From Bordetella parapertussis (lineage in GTDB: Bacteria > Pseudomonadota > Gammaproteobacteria > Burkholderiales > Burkholderiaceae_C): 7,208 nucleotides of DNA. Below the pieces are notes generated by a model, which worked only from the letters and a program-made list of their open reading frames with translations, was not told the origin of the DNA and made no database searches. Location of the stretch: contig CAMDCZ010000064.1 of the NCBI GenBank assembly GCA_945890735.1, positions 1 to 7,208 on the forward strand, read 5' to 3'. Numbering within the stretch: the stretch's first letter is position 1; each line of letters starts with the position of its first letter. The position numbers and the translations under genes were made by a program. This document shows, in pieces, positions 1 through 4,916 of this stretch.

Positions 1-162
1 GCTGTTGAGCGCAGTGGTGTCGGATCCATCCGCATCGGAGATGTGCAGGAGCTGCAATGTGAAGGCAGCTTCGCGCGTGTTGTCAGAGTCACCACAGGCG
101 CTCAGCAACAACACCGATGCCAGCGTGGTCATCAAAAACTTTCTTGACAGGAATTTTTTCAT
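1..162 (-). CDS. Lipoprotein, probable metallophosphatase/5'-nucleotidase-like (5' part only)
   Basis: Fifty-four codons are visible, and the gene runs off the left edge. The N-terminus is a textbook lipoprotein signal peptide: a basic n-region (MKKFLSRK), a hydrophobic core (residues 9-20), and the lipobox L20-S21-A22-C23. The mature protein should start at lipidated Cys23. Gly24-Asp25 follow; Asp at +2 is the classical inner-membrane retention residue in enterobacteria, though this rule may not hold here. After a short linker the chain reads FTLQLLHISDADG, which resembles the first strand and metal loop of calcineurin-like 5'-nucleotidases (LLHxxDxHG), with Asp in place of His. The function call rests on that stretch alone, while the lipoprotein call is firm. 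M1 is preferred over M11 because M11 would lose the basic n-region. No Shine-Dalgarno sequence precedes the start; an 8-bp RNA hairpin sits there instead. The gene lies downstream of the regulator gene on the same strand, 111 bp away. Confidence 0.75.
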   Translation of the reverse strand, partial: MKKFLSRKFLMTTLASVLLLSACGDSDNTREAAFTLQLLHISDADGSDTTALNS

Positions 163-191
163 GGAAGAACCCAAAAAGTGAATGGATTCTT
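163..191 (-). promoter_or_regulatory. RNA hairpin abutting the lipoprotein start codon
   Basis: In the minus-strand transcript AAGAATCC (191-184) can pair with GGGTTCTT (172-165). This makes an 8-bp stem with one U-G wobble and an 11-nt loop. It ends two bases before the ATG at 162 and fills the place where a ribosome binding site should be. The pairing is read directly; any role in controlling translation is inferred. Confidence 0.35.
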
Positions 192-195
192 TTAG

Positions 196-209
196 ATTAA
201 ATATTTAAT
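196..209. repeat. 14-bp perfect AT palindrome upstream of the lipoprotein gene
   Basis: ATTAAATATTTAAT is its own reverse complement. It lies 33 bp upstream of the lipoprotein start, between the regulator gene and the lipoprotein gene, in a strongly AT-rich spacer. It could be an operator, or chance in AT-rich DNA, since palindromes of A and T only are common there. Confidence 0.4.
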
Positions 210-235
210 GTGACATTTTGAAGAATATGTAACTA

Positions 236-264
236 ATTGTAATAACCCAATTGACTATTTATAA
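236..264 (-). promoter_or_regulatory. Candidate promoter for the lipoprotein gene
   Basis: On the minus strand TACAAT (241-236) matches the sigma70 -10 consensus at five of six positions. TTATAA sits 17 bp upstream (264-259) as a weak -35 with three of six matches. Transcription from here would give a leader of roughly 65 nt containing the 14-bp palindrome and the start-codon hairpin. This is consensus matching by eye only. Confidence 0.25.
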
Positions 265-273
265 CCATCAAAA

Positions 274-924
274 TCAGGCCAGGTCTGTTTCGCCTGCAGT
301 GATCGCCGGGCGACGCTTGCTGCCAACCCGAATGGAAAGCATGGCTTGGAAATAGCCACGCAACCACGCCATGTCCACCGGTTTGCGCAACACATGGGTG
401 CCTTCGGGCAAATCGCCGTAGGCGGCCATGTCGTCTTCGCTCAACCCTGTCACCACGATCACCGCAACCTGGGCAAACTGGGGGTGTTTGTGGAGTTGGC
501 GCAGCATTTCTGCGCCGTCAATGCCGGGCATGCGCAAATCAGTGAGCAGTACTTGTGGCTTGAGGACTGGGATGTCCAGCAAAGCTTCAATCGCGGAAGA
601 CGAGATGGTGGCGTCGAGGGACAAATCCCACAGGTCAAAGTGCGACTGGTACATGGCGCGGGTCGCGGCGTCATCCTCGACCACCATGACCCGTAGGTAT
701 TTGCCATCATGAAATGGGCTGCCGGGGGAGAGGGCAGCGCGGTTTTGGTAGTCGTGAATGGATTGGATAGAGATTCGCCGGTGACCCCCTTGGGTCTTCC
801 AGGCGGACAACTCGTTTTTCTCCACCAGGGTTTGGACAGAGCCGACGGATAAATTGAGCAATTTGGCAGCGTAACTGGTGCCGCAGTATTCGTCGCTGGA
901 ATCGGGGGTGGCTTTGTGGCTCAT
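274..924 (-). CDS. Orphan response regulator: N-terminal excisionase/MerR-type HTH plus receiver domain
   Basis: The protein has 216 residues. Residues 14-52 form a MerR/excisionase-type winged HTH: SYAAKLLNLSVGSVQ is the helix-turn-helix and WKTQGGHRRIS (42-52) the wing typical of BldC, MerR and HTH_17 proteins. After a linker, residues 77-198 form a CheY-like receiver domain with the acidic pocket E83-D84-D85, phosphoacceptor D129 (in LLTDLRMPG), T159 and K181. All phosphorylation residues are present, so it should accept phosphate from a histidine kinase, but none is encoded nearby. The domain order is reversed relative to common response regulators (receiver first, DNA-binding domain last). 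The ATG at 924 is chosen because GGAG lies 6 nt upstream; in-frame TTG (954) and GTG (951) would add only 9-10 residues and have no such site. The likely role is phosphorylation-controlled DNA binding; targets are unknown. The nested inverted repeat upstream would suit autoregulation. Confidence 0.88.
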   Translation of the reverse strand: MSHKATPDSSDEYCGTSYAAKLLNLSVGSVQTLVEKNELSAWKTQGGHRRISIQSIHDYQNRAALSPGSPFHDGKYLRVMVVEDDAATRAMYQSHFDLWDLSLDATISSSAIEALLDIPVLKPQVLLTDLRMPGIDGAEMLRQLHKHPQFAQVAVIVVTGLSEDDMAAYGDLPEGTHVLRKPVDMAWLRGYFQAMLSIRVGSKRRPAITAGETDLA

Positions 925-930
925 GAGGGG

Positions 931-934
931 CTCC
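931..934 (-). promoter_or_regulatory. Ribosome binding site deciding the regulator start
   Basis: GGAG on the minus strand lies 6 nt before the ATG at 924. It is the reason for preferring that start over the TTG at 954 or GTG at 951. Confidence 0.6.
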
Positions 935-956
935 GCTGCGTGTGAACGCACCAAAT

Positions 957-1016
957 GGGTTAAATTTCCATTAGTTTATAGTATTTTTATGCTACTAAAG
1001 CAGAAATTTAGAACCC
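957..1016. repeat. Nested inverted repeat in the regulator promoter region
   Basis: The outer arms are GGGTTAAATTT (957-967) and AAATTTAgaACCC (1004-1016), complementary over 11 bp with a 2-nt insertion. Inside them TAGTA (979-983) faces TACTA (993-997), extendable by two pairs with a bulge. The whole 60-bp block is AT-rich and lies 33-92 bp upstream of the regulator ATG. It could be an operator, a leader hairpin, or a remnant of a small palindromic repeat. It is also downstream of ettA on the same strand, but the minus-strand hairpin has no following T-run, so an intrinsic terminator is unlikely. Confidence 0.5.
975..980 (-). promoter_or_regulatory. Candidate -10 box of the regulator gene
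   Basis: TATAAA on the minus strand (980-975) matches TATAAT at five of six positions. It is about 50 bp upstream of the ATG at 924. No good -35 is present at 16-18 bp spacing, which would fit an activator-dependent promoter or a wrong call. It lies in the inner arm of the inverted repeat. Confidence 0.3.
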
Positions 1017-1060
1017 AAGTTAGCGAATTTTAAGAATTGGTTGATTCTCATTGACGCCAT

Positions 1061-1075
1061 TGCGCACCCCGCGCA
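1061..1075. repeat. Small GC hairpin downstream of ettA
   Basis: TGCGC (1061-1065) and GCGCA (1071-1075) form a 5-bp GC-rich stem with a 5-nt loop, 18 bp past the ettA stop. No T-run follows on the minus strand, so it is not a clear intrinsic terminator. It might protect the 3' end of the ettA transcript. Confidence 0.3.
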
Positions 1076-1093
1076 GCACCCCACAACCTCGCT

Positions 1094-2755
1094 TTATTTC
1101 AGGGCTTTGAACCTCACGCGCTTGGGCTTGGCACCTTCTTCGCCCAGGCGTTTCTTCTTGTCGGCCTCGTACTCTTGGTAGTTACCGTCAAAGAACACCC
1201 ACTGGCTGTCGCCTTCGGCGGCCAGGATGTGGGTGGCGATGCGGTCCAGGAACCAGCGGTCATGGCTGATCACCATCACCGAGCCCGCAAACTCGAGCAA
1301 GGCGTCTTCCAGGGCACGCAAGGTTTCCACGTCCAAGTCGTTGGAAGGTTCGTCGAGCAGCAGCACGTTGCCGCCCTCGATCAAGGTCTTGGCCAGGTGC
1401 AAACGGCCGCGTTCACCGCCAGACAGCGTGCCCACTTTTTTCTGCTGGTCGCCGCCGTTGAAGTTGAAACGCCCGCAGTAAGCACGGCTGGGCATTTGGA
1501 ACTTGCCCACGGTCAAGATGTCCAAGCCGCCCGACACGTCTTCCCACACGGTTTTTTCGTTGGCCAAGTCGTCACGGTTTTGGTCGACAAAGGCCATCTT
1601 CACGGTTTGGCCGATCTTGACCTCACCGCTGTCGGGCTGCTCTTTGCCCGCGATGAGTTTGAACAAGGTGGATTTACCCGCGCCATTAGGGCCGATGATC
1701 CCCACGATCGCGCCTGCAGGCACTTGAAAGCTCAGGTTGTCGATCAACACGCGGTCGCCAAACGACTTGCTGACGTTTTTGAACTCGAACACCTCGTTGC
1801 CCAAACGCTCGGCCACCGGGATGAAGATCTCTTGCGTCTCGTTGCGCTTTTGGTATTCGTAATCCGACAGCTCCTCGAAGCGGGCCAAACGCGCTTTGCT
1901 CTTGGCTTGGCGGCCTTTGGGGTTTTGACGCGCCCATTCCAACTCCTTCTTCATGGCCTTGCTGCGGGCGTCTTCGGTGCGTTGTTCTTGCTCGAGGCGG
2001 GCTTCTTTTTGCTCCAACCACAGGGAGTAATTGCCCTTGTAGGGGATGCCGTGGCCACGGTCGAGCTCCAAAATCCATTCGGCGGCGTTGTCCAAGAAAT
2101 AGCGGTCGTGGGTGATGGCCACCACGGTGCCTGAAAAGCGCGACAAGAACTGCTCGAGCCAATCGACGGATTCGGCGTCCAAGTGGTTGGTCGGCTCATC
2201 CAGCAGCAGCATGTCGGGGCGCGAGAGCAGCAAGCGGCACAAGGCCACACGGCGTTTTTCACCACCTGAGAGCTTGCCGATGATCGCGTCCCAAGGCGGC
2301 AGGCGCAGTGCGTCAGCGGCGATTTCAAGCTGATGCTCGGAGGCGTCGCCTGCGGTGGCGATGATGGCTTCGAGCTTGGCTTGCTCGGCGGCCAAGGCGT
2401 CAAAGTCGGCGTCTTCTTCGGCATAGGCGGCATACACCTCTTCCAAGCGGGTTTGCGCGGCTTTCACCTCGCCCATGCCGTTTTCCACCGACTGGCGCAC
2501 GGTTTCCGTCGGGTCGAGCTGTGGCTCCTGCGGCAAATACCCGATCTTCAAACCGGCCATGGGAATGGCTTCGCCTTCGATTTCCTTGTCGATGCCGGCC
2601 ATGATTTTGAGCAGCGTGGACTTGCCCGAGCCGTTCAAACCCAGCACACCGATCTTGGCGCCGGGGAAAAAGCTCAGGGAAATGTCTTTCAGGATTTGGC
2701 GTTTCGGCGGCACGATCTTGCCGACCCGGTTCATGGAGAAAACGTATTGGGACAT
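1094..2755 (-). CDS. ettA: Energy-dependent translational throttle protein EttA (ABC-F)
   Basis: The product has 553 residues, against about 555 for E. coli EttA. This family of soluble tandem ABC ATPases binds the ribosomal E site and gates the first peptide bond according to the ATP/ADP ratio. ABC1 has Walker A GLNGSGKS (39-46), an arm insertion (about 95-140), signature LSGGE (162-166), Walker B with catalytic E187, and switch H216. The basic, helical P-site tRNA-interaction linker spans about 236-316. ABC2 has Walker A GPNGAGKS (355-362), signature LSGGE (444-448), catalytic E469 in LLLDEPSNDLD, and H498. There are no membrane segments, so it is not a transporter. Every ATPase residue is intact. 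The start at MSQYVFSMNRVGK matches the family; the frame stays open upstream, but that stretch overlaps rhlE and has no family similarity. A weak GAGAG lies about 7 nt before the ATG. The gene is divergent from rhlE. Confidence 0.96.
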   Translation of the reverse strand: MSQYVFSMNRVGKIVPPKRQILKDISLSFFPGAKIGVLGLNGSGKSTLLKIMAGIDKEIEGEAIPMAGLKIGYLPQEPQLDPTETVRQSVENGMGEVKAAQTRLEEVYAAYAEEDADFDALAAEQAKLEAIIATAGDASEHQLEIAADALRLPPWDAIIGKLSGGEKRRVALCRLLLSRPDMLLLDEPTNHLDAESVDWLEQFLSRFSGTVVAITHDRYFLDNAAEWILELDRGHGIPYKGNYSLWLEQKEARLEQEQRTEDARSKAMKKELEWARQNPKGRQAKSKARLARFEELSDYEYQKRNETQEIFIPVAERLGNEVFEFKNVSKSFGDRVLIDNLSFQVPAGAIVGIIGPNGAGKSTLFKLIAGKEQPDSGEVKIGQTVKMAFVDQNRDDLANEKTVWEDVSGGLDILTVGKFQMPSRAYCGRFNFNGGDQQKKVGTLSGGERGRLHLAKTLIEGGNVLLLDEPSNDLDVETLRALEDALLEFAGSVMVISHDRWFLDRIATHILAAEGDSQWVFFDGNYQEYEADKKKRLGEEGAKPKRVRFKALK

Positions 2756-2776
2756 GGAGTGACTCTCTGGACTTGG

Positions 2777-2793
2777 CGCCACACAGCGTGGCG
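2777..2793 (-). promoter_or_regulatory. Hairpin in the ettA leader
   Basis: CGCCAC (2777-2782) and GTGGCG (2788-2793) are perfect complements around a 5-nt loop, forming a GC-rich 6-bp stem 21 bp upstream of the ettA start. If transcription begins near 2800 it lies at the 5' end of the mRNA, where it could stabilise the transcript or slow initiation. The role is inferred. Confidence 0.4.
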
Positions 2794-2806
2794 GGGGTAG
2801 TGGTCG

Positions 2807-2812
2807 ATTATC
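2807..2812 (-). promoter_or_regulatory. Candidate -10 box of ettA
   Basis: GATAAT on the minus strand (2812-2807) matches TATAAT at five of six positions and is about 50 bp upstream of the ettA ATG. No convincing -35 is found at 16-18 bp spacing. Confidence 0.3.
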
Positions 2813-2896
2813 TCTGCTCTTTTCACCATGCACCCAGTTTCTGACACCCGCATCAGCCCTTGCCAGCCCACCCCCCAAAGCCCGCCCCTGCTTTCG

Positions 2897-2905
2897 TGCG
2901 AGAAT
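2897..2905 (+). promoter_or_regulatory. Candidate extended -10 promoter of rhlE
   Basis: TGCGAGAAT combines the extended -10 TGn with GAGAAT, which has four of six matches to TATAAT. There is no recognisable -35, as extended -10 promoters may allow. It would give rhlE a structured leader of about 165 nt. Confidence 0.3.
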
Positions 2906-2962
2906 GCGCGCAGTTGATGCCACCAGTTGCTTCAATATCAGCGCTTCTGCTGGGGCCGGATT

Positions 2963-2977
2963 CAAACAAGCTGTTTG
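2963..2977 (+). repeat. Perfect 6-bp inverted repeat in the rhlE leader region
   Basis: CAAACA and TGTTTG flank AGC. It could be a DNA operator half-site pair or a small RNA hairpin with a tight 3-nt loop. It sits about 100 bp upstream of rhlE. Confidence 0.35.
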
Positions 2978-3018
2978 TCCTTTACCTGCCCACCTGTGTT
3001 TCCTCGGTCTTTCACTGG

Positions 3019-3037
3019 CTGCCTTGTCTTTGGGCAG
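3019..3037 (+). promoter_or_regulatory. Hairpin in the rhlE leader
   Basis: CTGCC (3019-3023) pairs with GGCAG (3033-3037) around a 9-nt loop, 40 nt upstream of the rhlE ATG. Confidence 0.35.
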
Positions 3038-3052
3038 AACGGGCCGAACATA

Positions 3053-3072
3053 AGCGTCGCGAAAAGCGCGCT
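3053..3072 (+). promoter_or_regulatory. Strong hairpin in place of the rhlE Shine-Dalgarno site
   Basis: AGCG (3053-3056) pairs with CGCT (3069-3072) and CGC (3058-3060) with GCG (3066-3068). T3057 is bulged and the loop is GAAAA. This gives seven base pairs, six of them GC, ending 5 nt before the ATG. No Shine-Dalgarno sequence is visible outside it; the only purine run is the loop itself. It is a candidate translational control element for the helicase. Confidence 0.45.
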
Positions 3073-3077
3073 CCACT

Positions 3078-4859
3078 ATGAACTTTGATGAACTGAACTT
3101 GGCCCCGGCCATTCTGAAAGCTGTGCGCGAGCAAGGCTACGACACACCCACCCCTATCCAAGCGCAGGCGATTCCAGCGGTCCTCGCTGGCCAAGACCTG
3201 TTGGCAGGCGCCCAAACCGGCACCGGCAAAACCGCCGCGTTCACCCTGCCCTTGCTGCACAAACTCACCATGAGCCGCAGTGCCACCAACCGCTTTGGCG
3301 TGTTTGGCATCCGTGCCCTGGTGCTCACCCCCACCCGCGAACTCGCAGCGCAGGTGGAAGAGTCGGTGCGCCAATACGGCAAACACCTGCAACTCAAATC
3401 CGCCGTGATCTTCGGTGGCGTGGGCATGGCCGCGCAAATCAAGGCTTTGAAACAAGGCGTGGACATCTTGGTGGCCACCCCGGGACGCTTGCTCGATTTG
3501 CAACAACAAGGTTTCCTCGACCTGTCCACCGTGCAAATACTGGTGCTGGACGAGGCCGACCGCATGCTCGACATGGGCTTCATCCATGACGTGAAAAAGG
3601 TCCTGGCCCTGGTGCCCAAGGAAAAGCAAAGCCTGCTTTTCTCGGCGACCTTCAGCCAAGAAATCCGCGATTTGGCCGCGCAGTTGCTGCACAACCCGCA
3701 AAGCATCCAAGTCACACCCGAAAACACCACGGTGCAGTTGATCAAGCAGGTGATTCACCCGGTCGGTCGCCAGCAAAAGAAAGCCTTGCTGGCCCACATC
3801 ATCGAGACCAAACAATGGAGCCAGGTGCTGGTGTTTTGCCGCACCAAGTTTGGCGCCAACCATGTGGCCGATTTCCTGAACAAGCAAGGCATCACCGCCA
3901 TGGCGCTGCACGGCAACAAGAGCCAAACCGCCCGCACCCAAGCGCTGTCGGGCTTCAAGAGTGGTGAGATCCGGGTCTTGGTGGCCACCGACATTGCCGC
4001 ACGAGGCATCGACATCGACGAGCTGCCACACGTGGTCAATTACGAAATCCCCAACATCAGCGAAGACTATGTCCACCGCATTGGCCGCACCGGCCGAGCA
4101 GGTGCCAGCGGCGAAGCGATCAGCTTGGTGTCCTTGGACGAGGAAGGTTTCATGCAAGAAATTGAAAAATTCACCCGTCAAACCATCGACGTGGAAAAAG
4201 TCGAAGGCTTTGGCCCCGGCCCCGATGAGCGTGCTGAACCGATTGCCATGGGCCGTCAAACCCTGTGGGGTGGCTTGGGCAAACCGCCCAGCCGTGACGT
4301 GATGGCTGCGGCTGCGCGTGCCGCTCGCCAAGAAATGATGGAACGCATCCGCGAGAAAAAACCAGCCGGTGGACGCGGAGATGGCCAAGCCGCTGGCCGT
4401 GGCGACGCTGGTCGCTCAGCCGGGCCTCGTCCTGAGCCCAGAGGAGACCGCCCTCCCCGCGCGGCCCATCCAGGTGGCGGCCAAGGCCACCCAGGCGGTG
4501 GTCGCAATCAACCACGCCGTGACCGCAACGACCGCGGGCCTCGCCCAGGCGCAGCGGCTGGCGCACCGCATGACTTTGATGCGCAACCCCCCAAGCATTT
4601 TGAAGACGATTTCCAACCCCGTGCCAATGCCCATTTGGGCACGCAAAGCGGCGTGAACGCCTTTGGACACAAGTCAGGTGGTGGCGCAGGCCGTCAGCCC
4701 GACCCGACCATGACATCGGTGGACTTGCTCAGCCGTGGTAACCGAGGCGGTGGCGGTGGCAACCGTCGCGGTGGCGGTGGCGGCGGTGGTGGTAAACCGG
4801 GCGGCGGCTTTGGCGGCAAGCGCAAAAGCGGCGGAGGCGGCGGCGGTTTTCCGCGCTGA
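3078..4859 (+). CDS. rhlE: ATP-dependent DEAD-box RNA helicase RhlE
   Basis: The product has 593 residues, longer than E. coli RhlE (about 454) because of its tail. It unwinds short RNA duplexes in ribosome assembly and RNA turnover in the cytoplasm. RecA domain 1 has the F3 and Q28 Q-motif, motif I AQTGTGKT (45-52), PTRELA (85-90), TPGR (134-137), DEAD (158-161) and SAT (189-191). RecA domain 2 has LVFCRT (251-256), motif V ATDIAARGID (303-312) and HRIGRTGR (333-340). All catalytic motifs are intact. Residues 381-593 form a disordered tail rich in Gly, Arg and Pro, with RGG-like repeats and poly-Gly near the end, suited to nonspecific RNA binding. It is interrupted by a less repetitive stretch (about 498-553) including PTMTSVDLLSR. 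The start MNFDELNLAP is the family's usual one, and an in-frame stop lies at 3051. RhlE is favoured over other DEAD-box paralogues by its N-terminus and overall pattern. The gene is transcribed alone. Confidence 0.93.
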   Translation: MNFDELNLAPAILKAVREQGYDTPTPIQAQAIPAVLAGQDLLAGAQTGTGKTAAFTLPLLHKLTMSRSATNRFGVFGIRALVLTPTRELAAQVEESVRQYGKHLQLKSAVIFGGVGMAAQIKALKQGVDILVATPGRLLDLQQQGFLDLSTVQILVLDEADRMLDMGFIHDVKKVLALVPKEKQSLLFSATFSQEIRDLAAQLLHNPQSIQVTPENTTVQLIKQVIHPVGRQQKKALLAHIIETKQWSQVLVFCRTKFGANHVADFLNKQGITAMALHGNKSQTARTQALSGFKSGEIRVLVATDIAARGIDIDELPHVVNYEIPNISEDYVHRIGRTGRAGASGEAISLVSLDEEGFMQEIEKFTRQTIDVEKVEGFGPGPDERAEPIAMGRQTLWGGLGKPPSRDVMAAAARAARQEMMERIREKKPAGGRGDGQAAGRGDAGRSAGPRPEPRGDRPPRAAHPGGGQGHPGGGRNQPRRDRNDRGPRPGAAAGAPHDFDAQPPKHFEDDFQPRANAHLGTQSGVNAFGHKSGGGAGRQPDPTMTSVDLLSRGNRGGGGGNRRGGGGGGGGKPGGGFGGKRKSGGGGGGFPR

Positions 4860-4868
4860 GCACCCAGC

Positions 4869-4887
4869 GCGGGGGTCTGACCCCTGC
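4869..4887. repeat. GGGGTCTGACCCC palindrome, REP-like
   Basis: GGGGT (4872-4876) and ACCCC (4880-4884) flank CTG. The stem extends by a G-T wobble, C-G and G-C to eight pairs. It begins 10 bp after the rhlE stop in the 57-bp convergent gap. A second GACCCC at 4901-4906 could pair with GGGGTC instead. No T-run follows on either strand, so it is not a classical terminator. From memory, GGGGTCAGACCCC-type palindromes recur between genes in many betaproteobacteria, sometimes with REP-associated transposases; copy number cannot be judged from one window. Confidence 0.45.
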
Positions 4888-4916
4888 TGAAACGGCATAG
4901 GACCCCGGTTAAGCAA

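Larger units (their letters stand above)
2756..3077. other. Divergent ettA/rhlE control region (322 bp)
   Basis: This spacer separates the ettA start (minus) from the rhlE start (plus). It holds a candidate ettA -10 and hairpin on the left, a C-rich stretch without clear features (about 2830-2890), a candidate extended -10 for rhlE (2897-2905), and a series of hairpins in what would be the rhlE leader. These are weak 2938-2953 (CAGC/GCTG core), 2963-2977, 3019-3037 and 3053-3072. I find no recognisable protein gene or tRNA in it. A 54-codon open frame at 2917-3081 overlaps the rhlE start but resembles nothing I know. Confidence 0.6.

Noticed and set aside
1061..1075. ettA intrinsic terminator
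   Set aside because: The GC stem is convincing, but no T-run follows in the direction of ettA transcription, so it is listed only as a hairpin.
1175..2134. 319-codon open frame on the plus strand opposite ettA
   Set aside because: It is the mirror of the ettA coding sequence, with repetitive Val/Gln/His-rich composition and no recognisable domain.
2756..3112. Possible N-terminal extension of EttA by 119 residues
   Set aside because: The frame is open, but the extra part would overlap the rhlE start, has no family similarity, and EttA proteins start at the equivalent of MSQYVFSM.
3012..4388. 458-codon open frame on the minus strand opposite rhlE
   Set aside because: It lies wholly across an unmistakable DEAD-box gene. 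Its peptide is rich in His, Gly, Gln and Leu, as expected from reading GC-rich codons backwards, and shows no family similarity.
4369..4656. 95-codon open frame overlapping the rhlE tail in another frame
   Set aside because: The tail is low-complexity GC-rich DNA that opens other frames by chance, and the rhlE frame continues to a sensible end.
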